Assembly (NCBI GenBank): GCA_039819085.1
Contig: JBCBSQ010000003.1
Span: 124,001-188,000 of the forward strand
Direction of reading: 5' to 3'
Length of the DNA: 64,000 nt
DNA from: MED-G105 sp039819085
GTDB lineage: Bacteria; Pseudomonadota; Alphaproteobacteria; Caulobacterales; Parvularculaceae
The notes beneath the pieces are model-generated. The model worked only from the letters and a program-made list of their open reading frames with translations, did not search any database and was not told the origin of the DNA. Made by a program: the position numbers and the translations under genes. Each line of letters opens with the position of its first letter. The stretch's first letter is position 1. Of the stretch, positions 27,847-36,700 are shown one piece after another.

Positions 27847-28462
27847 TGTCTTCGGGCTCGCTGTCTTCAGTTTCGAGGGCCGCTTGCAGTGCGTTCAGAA
27901 CGGCGTCCACCACGCGGGGCAGGTCCAGGGTCGCGCCGCCATCCGGCCAAACCACTTCCGCCGCGCCTTCGTTGACGCCAGGGTCCCCGAAGCAGGCGAG
28001 ATAACCGGCTGCCTGGGCGTCTTCGATCACGGCGTTGACTTCTTCAACGCGCGACGGCGGCACGTGGAGCTTGAGAAAGGGAGCATCGCGGCCAGTGGTC
28101 GTCAGTTCAGAAACGAGTTCTTCGACCAGCGCCGCGGCTTCGCTCGGGAATGCGGTCTGCGCGAGGCTCGGAAGCAGGGTCCTGAAGACCTGCGAAACAT
28201 AGTTGAGCCGCGCGTGCTCGTGCGCCTTGAGTCGACGCTCAAGCTCCCCCGCCGCTTGTGACATTGCCGCTTTCGTCGCCTCGACCGCGTCCTGACGGCG
28301 CTCTTCGCGGGCCTGGCGCAAGCCGTCTTCCAGGCCGCGCTGATAGGCTTCCGTTTCGATCGCGTCGATGTCGAGGCCCTCGTCCTGGGGTGAGTCAAAG
28401 TCCCCATGCGAAGATGACGGCGGCGCGGGCTTTAAAAAGTCCTCTAGCTCAAGTCGGGGCAT
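27839..28462 (-). CDS. fliH: Flagellar export regulator FliH
   Basis: A 207-residue protein that partners the export ATPase FliI. The early region is acidic, with GLEDGLRQAREERRQDAVE, and the middle is a long Ala/Glu/Arg coiled coil. The C-terminal domain (FLKLHVPPSRVEEVNAVIED, ending with acidic residues) resembles the V-ATPase E-like half of FliH. ATG 28462 is used; an overlapping GTG at 28468 is possible. Assignment rests on weak family similarity and its position after fliF and before fliN. Confidence 0.82.
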   Translation of the reverse strand: MPRLELEDFLKPAPPSSSHGDFDSPQDEGLDIDAIETEAYQRGLEDGLRQAREERRQDAVEATKAAMSQAAGELERRLKAHEHARLNYVSQVFRTLLPSLAQTAFPSEAAALVEELVSELTTTGRDAPFLKLHVPPSRVEEVNAVIEDAQAAGYLACFGDPGVNEGAAEVVWPDGGATLDLPRVVDAVLNALQAALETEDSEPEDNE

Positions 28463-28464
28463 TG

Positions 28465-30060
28465 TCACGCTGGCTCCTCCGCCCGTTCGAGCCATGTCTT
28501 GATCAGCGCGGCGGTCTCTTCCTGCTTGTCGGCCGCGATCTCTTTCAGCTTGTCGAGGGAGTCGTCAGGCCCTTCGATCTCGCCGCCGATGTCGTCCATC
28601 GGCGCGAAATCGACCGTCGCCGGCATAAAGCTGTCCGTGTCCTCCTCATCATCCGCCGCTGCGCCCGAGGTGGCTGAGGTCTGCGACAGAAGCGGGCGCA
28701 CGACGAATAGGCCGAGCACGAGCGTAACGATTGCTGGTATCAGCACCTTGATGACGCTCATGATGTTGTCTTGCAGGAACTGGCCGACGGGTGAGCCTGT
28801 CGCTTCCGCGCCGCCGGCGCCGAGATCTTGGAACGCCATCGCTTCGACCGTGACGACGTCGCCGCGGGCTTCGTCAAATCCGATCGCGGACTCCACCAGC
28901 TGGCGGAGAGACTCAATCTCCTCATCCGTACGCGGCGTGGTCGTCACGGCGCCGTCGCCGCCAATCTCGCGGACCGCGTCCACGAGGACGGCGACGGAAA
29001 CGCGCTTTACTGACCCCGGGCTTTTTTCCCGCTCACGGCGGACTTCGGAAAACTCGTAGTCGATCCGCTCCCGGGCTTCATTCCGTTGGCTTTGAGACTG
29101 ATTTCCGCCATTTGCGTCGCCGTCCGGCAGGTTGCTTGCGACCGTGACGGCGCCGGCGGCTCCGGAGGCGTTCTGGGTGATGTCGGTCGTTTCGCGGCCC
29201 GTCGTCACGCGGCTTTCCGGGTCCAGGATGCGCTCGGTCATGGCTTCGCGCTCCATGTCGAGCTCCAGCGCGACGCTGACGCGCGCCGCCCCCGGACCGA
29301 CGCGCGCCTCAAGCAGTGACGTCAGACGACGCTCAAGCTCACGCTCGCGGTCATTGGCCATGCTCATCGCCTCGGCCTCCGGCGCGCCGTCGCCGGGCCG
29401 CAGAACGACGCCGGCTTCAGCGTCAATGACGGCGACTTTCTCTTCCGGCAGCCCCGCGATCGCGAGAGACACAAGGTATCGAATCGACAGCGCCTGTTGC
29501 TTGTTGAGCGGACCACGGCCCATCCGCACCGTGACGACGGCGGAGTTGGCGTCGCCGGACGCGTCGAAGGAGGAACGTTTCGCCGCGCCGATATGGACCC
29601 GCGCGGAACGCACGCCGGGCACAGAAAGGATTGTGCGGGCGAGTTCGCCTTCTTTCGCCCGCCAATAGGCCGCATCAAACATTTCCGACGTGGTGGCGAA
29701 GCCGGAAAGACCATCGAGCAACTCGTAGCCCGCTTGACTCTTCGCGGGGAGCCCCTCTCGCGCAAGCGACATGCGGACATTGTCACGCATTGGCCGGGGG
29801 ACAAAGATCGCGTCGCCCCGCGTCTCCGCGTCTATGTCCATGCGTTCAAGCGCCATCATGACGTCGCCCGCGACAGCCGGTTCAAGGCCCGCATAGAGGA
29901 GCGACATTTCCGGCGTTCGCGCCGCGAACACCGATACGCCAAGAGCGGTCAATGTCGCCGCGACAGCGCCGATGAGCATCGCGCGACGGCTTGCGCTCAG
30001 TCCTGACCAAATCGCTAACAAGTTTTGCATACTGAGGTGTTCATCTGTTGGCCGCGCCAT
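28465..30060 (-). CDS. fliF: Flagellar MS-ring protein FliF
   Basis: A membrane ring protein of about 531 residues. A first transmembrane helix (AMLIGAVAATLTALGVSVFA) is followed by the ring-building domains with LYAGLEPAVAGDVMMALERM, LARTILSVPGVRSARVHI, and a long disordered loop (DANGGNQSQSQRNEARERI). A second transmembrane helix (IMSVIKVLIPAIVTLVLGLF) precedes an acidic cytoplasmic tail that binds FliG. Start uncertain: ATG 30060, 30030 or 30084, none with a strong ribosome site. Head of the fliF-H-N-P-G operon. Confidence 0.94.
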   Translation of the reverse strand: MARPTDEHLSMQNLLAIWSGLSASRRAMLIGAVAATLTALGVSVFAARTPEMSLLYAGLEPAVAGDVMMALERMDIDAETRGDAIFVPRPMRDNVRMSLAREGLPAKSQAGYELLDGLSGFATTSEMFDAAYWRAKEGELARTILSVPGVRSARVHIGAAKRSSFDASGDANSAVVTVRMGRGPLNKQQALSIRYLVSLAIAGLPEEKVAVIDAEAGVVLRPGDGAPEAEAMSMANDRERELERRLTSLLEARVGPGAARVSVALELDMEREAMTERILDPESRVTTGRETTDITQNASGAAGAVTVASNLPDGDANGGNQSQSQRNEARERIDYEFSEVRREREKSPGSVKRVSVAVLVDAVREIGGDGAVTTTPRTDEEIESLRQLVESAIGFDEARGDVVTVEAMAFQDLGAGGAEATGSPVGQFLQDNIMSVIKVLIPAIVTLVLGLFVVRPLLSQTSATSGAAADDEEDTDSFMPATVDFAPMDDIGGEIEGPDDSLDKLKEIAADKQEETAALIKTWLERAEEPA

Positions 30061-30146
30061 CAACGCTTTGGCGATCGAGCCCATGGATCGACCGCGCTTG
30101 CGTTACGCCCATGCGTTGCCGCCGACGGGCAACTTGCGAGGACAGC

Positions 30147-30161
30147 CTTAACATTAGGTTT
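30147..30161. promoter_or_regulatory. Candidate CtrA-like box in fliF/fliL divergent promoter
   Basis: The bases TTAACATTAGGTTTA match TTAA-N7-TTAA with one mismatch. It lies midway between the divergent fliF and fliL operons. In Caulobacter the fliF promoter is a CtrA target. Pattern match only. Confidence 0.35.
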
Positions 30162-30187
30162 AGGAGTGGTTGTCTATATGGATCGCA

Positions 30188-30205
30188 TTGGCGCAATCTT
30201 GGCTA
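30188..30205 (+). promoter_or_regulatory. Possible sigma-54 promoter for fliL operon
   Basis: TTGGCGCAATCTTGGCTA has the GG-N10-GC spacing of a -24/-12 element (GG at 30190-30191, GC at 30202-30203), with TGGC in place of the preferred TTGC. It is about 40 bases upstream of the fliL ATG. Weak match. Confidence 0.25.
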
Positions 30206-30241
30206 CCGGGCCTTCAGCGTAAAACACCGTATACATCCGAA

Positions 30242-30820
30242 ATGACGACCGAAGAAGGCAAGAAAAAGGGACTGAACCCGCTGATCGCCGTTGGAGGCGC
30301 TGCGGTCGTTGCGGCGATCTCAGGCGCAGCCGCCTTTACGCTTGCGCCGTCCGCAGGTGGTGAAACCGCTGAGGCTCACAGCGACGAGCATGGCGGAGAA
30401 AAAGGCCACGGCGACGAAATGAAGAAGGCCGCGAAGGGCCATGATGATGGTCATGGCGGCGCGGACAAAAAGAAGAAAGCCAAGAAAGACAAAAAGGGAA
30501 AGACCGCGAAGAAAGGCGGCGGCCCCGTCTATGTGGACATTGAGCCGCTGATTATATCGCTTGGTCCCGAAGCGGCGGCGCGCAGGCTGAAGATCTCGAT
30601 CGTCATCGAAAGCGACCCTGCTTACGCTGACAAGCTCGTTGAGCTGATTCCCCGATTTCGTGATGTTCTGAATACGTACTTACGCGCGGTGGACGCGCGC
30701 GATTTTGAATCCCCAGCCAGCATGTCGCGTATTCGCGCGCATATAGCGCGCCGCTTGCGGATCGTCGCGCCGGAGGACTCCATTGAGGGCGTCCTCGTCA
30801 CCGACTTCATTTTGGATTGA
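30242..30820 (+). CDS. fliL: Flagellar basal body-associated protein FliL (first copy)
   Basis: A 192-residue inner-membrane protein associated with the stator and basal body. The N-terminal helix (IAVGGAAVVAAISGAAAFTL) is followed by a linker very rich in His, Lys, Asp and Gly (about 40-95), then the periplasmic FliL domain: VYVDIEPLIISLG, LKISIVIE, DVLNTYLRAV and GVLVTDFILD. It opens the long fliL-to-fliL2 operon and is divergent from fliF. A second FliL-domain protein lies at 38091-38729. Confidence 0.88.
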   Translation: MTTEEGKKKGLNPLIAVGGAAVVAAISGAAAFTLAPSAGGETAEAHSDEHGGEKGHGDEMKKAAKGHDDGHGGADKKKKAKKDKKGKTAKKGGGPVYVDIEPLIISLGPEAAARRLKISIVIESDPAYADKLVELIPRFRDVLNTYLRAVDARDFESPASMSRIRAHIARRLRIVAPEDSIEGVLVTDFILD

Positions 30821-30827
30821 GGGCGTT

Positions 30828-31448
30828 ATGGAACTCATAGCTGACTTCCTCCTTCTCGCCGCGAGCATGTCGGCGTGTCTTTACTGTTATGTCTTGAGCG
30901 GCCGACTTCGACGGTTGAAAAGCACGCGCAATGGCATCGCCTCGAGCCTTGCGTCGCTTTCCAAGTCCGTTGAAGAGGCGCAGACGACAATCGCGCACGC
31001 TCATCTGGCTGCGGAAAAATCAGTCGAGCGATTGGGGCCGCTGCTCGAGAAGGGCGGCGCGCTTGAGGTCGCATTGAAGAACGAGTTGAACGCGGTCGAA
31101 GCGGCGCTCGACGCGTTGATCGCCGCGCGAGCGGAGGTTCTGCGCGAACAGGCGGCCCCCATTGACGCCCCTGAAGAAGCAGCGACGGAAGACGCGCCGC
31201 CTAAAGATGTCGCGCCGGAGCCGACGCCGGCCGATGAGACCGAGGAGGCGCCTGAGCCGGAGACGCCGCCGGCGGAACCGAAGGCGGATAAAGACCCGTT
31301 CGTCGATCCATTGGAGGAGGCGACGGCTGCCGCTTCACCTGAGGCGTCGGCGACTGACGGGGATCAAGACGATTTCGAGATCGAGTGGAAGCCGGAAGAC
31401 GAAGCGGCGGAGCGCGACGTGATCGAACTGACCGGGGCGCCCGCATGA
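30828..31448 (+). CDS. DUF6468-like flagellar operon membrane protein
   Basis: A 206-residue protein with one N-terminal transmembrane segment (LIADFLLLAASMSACLYCYV), a basic stop (SGRLRRLKSTRNG), a helical region, and then a long acidic Pro/Glu/Ala-rich tail. It resembles the alphaproteobacterial flagellar-operon family labelled DUF6468, which has no established function. The ATG at 30828 is eight bases after fliL; the stop overlaps the MotE-like gene by four. The start was chosen by this spacing over an upstream ATG at 30783 inside fliL. Confidence 0.75.
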   Translation: MELIADFLLLAASMSACLYCYVLSGRLRRLKSTRNGIASSLASLSKSVEEAQTTIAHAHLAAEKSVERLGPLLEKGGALEVALKNELNAVEAALDALIAARAEVLREQAAPIDAPEEAATEDAPPKDVAPEPTPADETEEAPEPETPPAEPKADKDPFVDPLEEATAAASPEASATDGDQDDFEIEWKPEDEAAERDVIELTGAPA

Positions 31449-32047
31449 AGCCGGGTGTTCTGTTCGTTATTGCGACGCTCTTTTCGCTCGCGTTCGTCAC
31501 GCGCGCGATCGGAACGGTGGAAAGCGTGCGCGAAGAGGCGTCGGGCCGCGCCGTTGCGCAAGCCCACGCAGAGCCGCAACCAATGAAAGACGAAGCCGCC
31601 GCCGACTACGAGCCGCGCGTTGGCGATCATGTTGGCGAAGACATCGATGCGGACGTTGTTTCGCTGGCTGCGATGATCCGTCAGCGGACACGTGAGATCG
31701 AGCGCAGGATTGAGGAGCTGAATGAACGCGAACGCGTTTTGAACGGTGTTGAGGCGCGCGTCGACGAGAAGCTCGCGGAGCTTGAGGTCGCCCAGGCGGC
31801 GCTGGCTGACACGGCGGCGCGGGTTGACGCGGCTTCGGATCGGGACATCAAGGCCCTCGCGAGCATGTACGCCAATATGAAGCCGCAACAGGCCGGGGCG
31901 ATTTTCAATGCGATGGAGCCGAGCTTCGCGGCCGGTTTCTTGACTGCGATGCGCGCGGAGAGCGCTGCGGCCGTTCTCGCCAGCATGGAGCCGCAAAAAG
32001 CCTACGCCGTCAGCGTCATTATCGCCGGCCGCAATCTGGAAAACTAG
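31445..32047 (+). CDS. motE: MotE-like protein (MgtE N-terminal-type domain)
   Basis: A 200-residue secreted or anchored protein: N-terminal hydrophobic segment (LFVIATLFSLAFVTRAIG), a coiled coil rich in Glu/Arg (RTREIERRIEELNERERVL), and a C-terminal MgtE-N-like repeat domain (ASMYANMKPQQAGAIFNAM, AAAVLASMEPQKAYAVSVII). In Sinorhizobium the similarly built MotE is a periplasmic chaperone for the stator partner MotC. Here it precedes motA and a large periplasmic protein. Overlaps the upstream gene by four bases. Confidence 0.8.
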   Translation: MKPGVLFVIATLFSLAFVTRAIGTVESVREEASGRAVAQAHAEPQPMKDEAAADYEPRVGDHVGEDIDADVVSLAAMIRQRTREIERRIEELNERERVLNGVEARVDEKLAELEVAQAALADTAARVDAASDRDIKALASMYANMKPQQAGAIFNAMEPSFAAGFLTAMRAESAAAVLASMEPQKAYAVSVIIAGRNLEN

Positions 32048-32146
32048 GCGCTGGCCAAATCCGGCAGCGGAATATTAACCGCACTCGCATAAACCGGAGT
32101 GTAAGGATAACGCTCCATTAATCTTGATAGGAATGGTCTTCGCTAG

Positions 32147-33013
32147 ATGGGCGCGATAGTCGGGTTAGTAGTGGTGCTCGCGATGGTGTTCGGCGGCTAT
32201 ACAATGGCCGGCGGCAAAATGTCCATTATCATGCATTCGCTGCCCTATGAGATGATGATGATCGGCGGCGCGGCGGTGGGTTCCTTCATCGTTGCGAACG
32301 ATTTTGCGACAATCAAGCATACGGGCGGCGACCTCGGCCAGATGTTCGCCGGACCGAAATGGAAAAAGCAGGACTATCGCGACCTCATCTGCCTTCTTTA
32401 TGAGTTGGTGGTGATCGCCCGGCAGAGTCCGGTGGCGATCGAAGAACACATCGAAAACCCGGAAGGATCGAGCGTCTTCGGAAAGTACCCGAAGATACAG
32501 AAAGACCACATATCCGTCGATCTCATCTGCGACACGATCCGCAGTATGATGATGAACTTCGATAACCCGCATCAGGTGGAAGAGCTGTTTGAAAAGCAGC
32601 TTGAGGCGCTCGCCGAGGAAAGTCAGCACGGGGCGCACGCCCTCCAGAATATGGCGGACGCTCTTCCGGCGCTTGGGATTGTCGCGGCGGTTCTCGGCGT
32701 CATCAAGACGATGGCGTCTATCGATAAGCCTCCGGAAGTCCTGGGGCAGATGATTGGCGGCGCGCTCGTCGGCACGTTTCTCGGCGTGTTTCTCGCCTAT
32801 GGCGTCGTTGGGCCGTTCGCCACCAAGGTCGCCGCCATGCGCAAAGATGAGCAACAATTTTACAAGCTGATAAAGGAAACGCTCGTCACGAGCCTGCAAA
32901 AACACGCACCGGCGATTTGCGCAGAAGTCGCGCGCCGCAACGCCCCGCATCATTTCCGTCCGTCGTTTTCCGAGTTGGAAGAGGCCCTGCGCGACATTGG
33001 AACGCCGGCATGA
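32147..33013 (+). CDS. motA: Flagellar stator protein MotA
   Basis: A 288-residue four-helix proton-channel subunit. It begins GAIVGLVVVLAMVFGGYTMAG, then SLPYEMMMIGGAAVGSFIVAN, has the large cytoplasmic loop with charged residues, and ends with helices 3 and 4 (ALPALGIVAAVLGVIKTMAS and IGGALVGTFLGVFLAYGVVG) containing the conserved channel prolines. It is separated from motB by over 11 kb. Its stop overlaps the next gene (ATGA). Confidence 0.96.
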   Translation: MGAIVGLVVVLAMVFGGYTMAGGKMSIIMHSLPYEMMMIGGAAVGSFIVANDFATIKHTGGDLGQMFAGPKWKKQDYRDLICLLYELVVIARQSPVAIEEHIENPEGSSVFGKYPKIQKDHISVDLICDTIRSMMMNFDNPHQVEELFEKQLEALAEESQHGAHALQNMADALPALGIVAAVLGVIKTMASIDKPPEVLGQMIGGALVGTFLGVFLAYGVVGPFATKVAAMRKDEQQFYKLIKETLVTSLQKHAPAICAEVARRNAPHHFRPSFSELEEALRDIGTPA

Positions 33014-35160
33014 TCAAGCGAGCGTCAGCCTTAACCGCGCTCGTCGCGGCGGCAATTTGGTCGCCCGCCCATTCGGAAGGGCCGAGCGTCAATGTCGCCG
33101 GCGGCGAGCACTCCAAGTTCTCGCGCGTGGTCATCGATGCGAAGGGCGCCGCATACGAACTACGGCCCGGACGCAGGCGGTTGACGATTCTCCTGCCTGG
33201 TCTCACAGGCGACATTGCGCTTGAACGTTTCAACGCGAGCCGGTCGGCGCATCGGGTTATCAAGGCTCGGGAAGTGGACGTCGCGGAAGGCGCACGGGTT
33301 GATTTCGATCTGACCTGCGATTGCGGCGTAAAGGCCTCTTATGGTCGGTCGGGACGGTTGATCCTCGACATTGCGGAATCCTACCCAAAGATCGCGTCCG
33401 CAGGGGTTGGCGACGGCGGCGCGCCCAAGAAAGCGGAAAATCCGAACCGGCCTGGCGGCGGCGCCGCGCCGGTTGGCAAGGCGCGTCTCGTGACGCAGCC
33501 GGAGGGCGCGGTCTCTGCGGACGTTGATCTTGATGAGGCCCGCTCCACCATGCTCGCCATGCTCACGCGCGCGGCGGAGGATGGGATTGTTCAGTTTAAG
33601 GATGAGAAGCTGAAAGGTCCGCGTCCGTCGAAGGGTGGGCCGGTTGAGGCGGACGAAAGGGCGGCCGGCGCAGCCGATGCGTTTGGCGCGTCAACGCCAA
33701 TGAAACGGCGCAGCGGCGCGCAATGCCGAAGCGACGACTGGTTCTTCGCCGTCGGCGACGCAAATCTCGACCGTCCGTTTGAGACGGTCGCGCGCCTGCA
33801 GGCTGAGCTTGTCGGCGAATTCGACGCGGCAGATTTGGACGTGACGCGACGGCTGTTCTGGACATACGCCGCGATCGGATTTGGCGACGAAGCGCGCGCA
33901 TTGCTGGAAGCGTTTCCAATGCCGGGCGCTGAACAGCAGGCGATGATCGACGTCGCGCGTGTCATTGCGGAGCGGTCGATCGACCTGGAAGGGGCGGGTT
34001 TTGATTTGATGGCGCCGGGCGACTGCGGCGGCATGCACGGTCTTGTGCAGGCGGTCGCGCTGGCGGAAGAAGACCCGATGCGCGCGGCGGAGCGCGCCTT
34101 TGAGACAAGGGCGTACATCGAAATGCTGCCGACGGAGCTTGTCCGGGAGTTTGGGCCCCGTCTTGGCCTTGCGGCGATTGAGGCGGGAGATTGGACGCTT
34201 GCCGGTCATTTCAAGCGCGTCGCCGAAGTCACCGGCGCCGGCGGAGCGGCGTTTCAACTTCTGTCGGCGCGGTTTGATAAACACCGAGGACGCGAAGACA
34301 AGGCGCGCGCGAAGTTGGAGACCCTCGCACGGGAAGAGTCGGAAAAGCAGGCCGACGCGCTGTTCGATCTCGCGCAGGAATACGCCGCATCCGGAGAAGC
34401 GCCGCATGAGGGCTTCGCAGAAGACGCAGGTATTGTCGCCGCAATCTCAGATGACGCCGACGTGAAGAAGCAGGCCGTCGCTCTCGAAGCCGAGGCGCTG
34501 ATGAACGAAGGCGAGTTTTCGGCCGCGTTTCGACAGATCATCAGGACCTATCGAGAAGCGCCGGGCGCGCGGCGTGGGCTGGGGCTCGCAGCGCGAACGC
34601 TGCTCCTTGAGGCGATGATGAAGGGCGAAGATGACGCCCGGCTCGCTGCGCTTGACGCTTATTTCGATTTTCAGGATTTTATTCTGGGTGCTGAGGGGCG
34701 TAACGCTTCAACGCCGCTACATATCTCCGCGGCTCGCACTGCGCTCGATTTTAACCTTCCGAAGGCCGCCGAATACGCCTACCGGCGGTCAGGGGCGAAA
34801 GGTGAGGCTGCGGTGGAAATCGCCGCTTCGATCGACCGGCTTGTGGCGGTGACTGACAGCCCCTGGCAAGATTTCGCCGCCGATCCGGCGCGCGATGGCC
34901 CTGCGTCGCGAACTATTGAGGAGACGGGGTCCATCTCGGTTGCGGAAGCGGAAGCAGCGCTGGCGCGCGCCTACCTTGCAGGAGAGGCGTCGCCGCCCGA
35001 AGGCGCATTGGCGGCGATAAAAGAAACACCCTCTGATCTTGCGCGCCTGTTTGAGCGAGCGCCCGCGCCGGAAAAGCTGGACGCAGCCGCGGCTTCGGCC
35101 CTCGCCGAGACGACGTCCGTACAACTTCGTATTCTGAAGGAGGCGGCGCATGGCGGATAA
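33010..35160 (+). CDS. Large secreted protein with AMIN-like N-terminus and helical repeats, coupled to motA
   Basis: A 716-residue protein of unrecognised family. A signal peptide (residues about 1-22, cut after AHS) is followed by a beta-rich segment (about 30-120) beginning HSKFSRVVIDA, like an AMIN domain, a Gly/Pro linker, and a long all-helical part (about 240-620) resembling TPR-type solenoid repeats. A CxC pair occurs in FDLTCDCG. ATG 33010 overlaps the motA stop, and its stop overlaps flgF by 11 bases. Position next to motE and motA suggests a stator-associated periplasmic protein analogous to MotC. That role is an inference. Confidence 0.75.
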   Translation: MIKRASALTALVAAAIWSPAHSEGPSVNVAGGEHSKFSRVVIDAKGAAYELRPGRRRLTILLPGLTGDIALERFNASRSAHRVIKAREVDVAEGARVDFDLTCDCGVKASYGRSGRLILDIAESYPKIASAGVGDGGAPKKAENPNRPGGGAAPVGKARLVTQPEGAVSADVDLDEARSTMLAMLTRAAEDGIVQFKDEKLKGPRPSKGGPVEADERAAGAADAFGASTPMKRRSGAQCRSDDWFFAVGDANLDRPFETVARLQAELVGEFDAADLDVTRRLFWTYAAIGFGDEARALLEAFPMPGAEQQAMIDVARVIAERSIDLEGAGFDLMAPGDCGGMHGLVQAVALAEEDPMRAAERAFETRAYIEMLPTELVREFGPRLGLAAIEAGDWTLAGHFKRVAEVTGAGGAAFQLLSARFDKHRGREDKARAKLETLAREESEKQADALFDLAQEYAASGEAPHEGFAEDAGIVAAISDDADVKKQAVALEAEALMNEGEFSAAFRQIIRTYREAPGARRGLGLAARTLLLEAMMKGEDDARLAALDAYFDFQDFILGAEGRNASTPLHISAARTALDFNLPKAAEYAYRRSGAKGEAAVEIAASIDRLVAVTDSPWQDFAADPARDGPASRTIEETGSISVAEAEAALARAYLAGEASPPEGALAAIKETPSDLARLFERAPAPEKLDAAAASALAETTSVQLRILKEAAHGG

Positions 35161-35869
35161 CATGATCAGCGCCGCACTGTCGCGGCAGAAGGGGCTGATG
35201 AAAGAGCTCCTTACAGTCACAAACAACATCGCCAACGCCGACACGGCGGGCTATCGGGCCGAAGGCGTCGTCTTCAGCGAATATGTCGAAGCGCTCGACA
35301 AGAGCGATAGCCTTTCCATGACGCGCGCGGCGGGGCGGACGATCGATATGTCCCAGGGCGAAATCATCACGACCAAGGATCCGCTTGACATCGCGATTTC
35401 CGGCGACGGTTTCTTCCTTGTAGAGACTGAAGGCGGCCCCCGCCTAACGCGTGCGGGACACTTCTCCCTGAATCACCAGGGCGAAATTGTCGACAATGAA
35501 GGCCGCCGCGTCCTCGGCGAAGGCGCCTCCGCCATCGCCATACCGCAAGGCGCGCAGGAAATCGCCGTATCTGCAGGAGGCGACATCAGCGCTGACGGGC
35601 AACTCGTCGGTCGGTTCGGCGTCGTCACAGCGCCGCAAATCGACCTCGTGCGCGAAGGCGACAATCTTTTTCGCGCCGCAAATGGGTATGAGCCTGTGCT
35701 TGAACCGAGCGTGACGCAAGGCGCGCTCGAAGGCTCGAATGTAAATGCGATGGGCGAGTTTGTCCGGCTGATTGAAGTTCAGCGCGCGTATGAAGGCACG
35801 AAGGGTTTCCTCGATAAAGAAGCGGACCGATTGAAGCAGCTTGTCGAAACGCTCGGGCGGCCGGAATGA
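35150..35869 (+). CDS. flgF: Flagellar proximal rod protein FlgF
   Basis: A 239-residue rod subunit. The N-terminus contains ELLTVTNNIANADTAGYRAE, and the C-terminus VRLIEVQRAYEGTKGFLDKE, the paired rod-family helices. The core has DPLDIAISGDGFFLVETEGG and LTRAGHFSLNHQGEIV. GGAGG sits before ATG 35150, which is inside the end of the preceding gene. flgG follows. Confidence 0.95.
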   Translation: MADNMISAALSRQKGLMKELLTVTNNIANADTAGYRAEGVVFSEYVEALDKSDSLSMTRAAGRTIDMSQGEIITTKDPLDIAISGDGFFLVETEGGPRLTRAGHFSLNHQGEIVDNEGRRVLGEGASAIAIPQGAQEIAVSAGGDISADGQLVGRFGVVTAPQIDLVREGDNLFRAANGYEPVLEPSVTQGALEGSNVNAMGEFVRLIEVQRAYEGTKGFLDKEADRLKQLVETLGRPE

Positions 35870-35900
35870 TGGGACTACTGAAAGATAGGAGGTCGTCGGT

Positions 35901-36700
35901 ATGCGGGCGTTAAGAATCGCGGCGAGCGGCATGGAAGCGCAGCAAACGCGGGTTGAGGTGATATCGAACAATATCGCCAACATGAACACGACGGCGTTTG
36001 CTCCCCGGCGCGCTGAATTCGCCGACCTCCTCTATCAGCAGGAGCGTCAGGTGGGGACGATTTCATCTGTTACGGGAACGATATTGCCGACTGGCGTGCA
36101 GATGGGGCTTGGCGTGCGTTCCGCCGCGGTCGCAGCGGAGTTTAATCAGGGCGCGTTCCGCGAATCCGGCGGCGATCTCGATCTTGCGATTTCGCCATTC
36201 GGCAGGTTCACTTGAACGAAACCAAGGCCGTCAATCGCAAGATCGAGATCGCCTACACGCGAGACGGCGCATTCAAAAGAAATGCAGAGGGACTTGTCGT
36301 CAATTCAGAGGGGTACGAACTAGCGGACGGAATCACGATCCCGCCAGATGCGCTCCGGGTGTCGATCAATGAGAATGGCGAGGTATTTGGATTCTTCGTA
36401 GGGGAGCCGGAGGGACAGTTGTTGGGGTCGATCACTTTGGCCTCCTTCACCAACCAAAAGGGCCTGCAGGCGATTGGCGGCAATCTCTACCTCGAGACAG
36501 CGGCGTCCGGCATTCCGAACGTCGGCATCCCGGGGGAGGATGGTCGGGGGACCTTCCGGCAGGGATTTCTGGAGGAAAGCACCGTTGATGTCGTCGGAGA
36601 AATTGCGGACCTCATCGAAGCGCAGCGTGGCTATGAATTAAACTCAAAGGTCATCTCAACAGTCGACCAGATGCTCTCCACTTCGGTCCAGATCAGGTGA
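35901..36700 (+). pseudogene. flgG: Flagellar distal rod protein FlgG, apparently frameshifted
   Basis: Two frames together make FlgG. The first (35901-36215) starts after a strong AGGAGGT and encodes the N-terminal half, MRALRIAASGMEAQQ to DLDLAIS, then diverges and stops. The second resumes near 36203 with QVHLNET and continues through IAYTRDGAFKRNAEG to the C-terminal LIEAQRGYELNSKVISTVDQ, ending at 36700. The expected G-x-G-F/Y-F at the junction is missing, consistent with loss of about seven bases near 36195-36202. Either a real mutation that would block rod assembly or a sequence error; the rest of the gene is intact. Confidence 0.85.
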
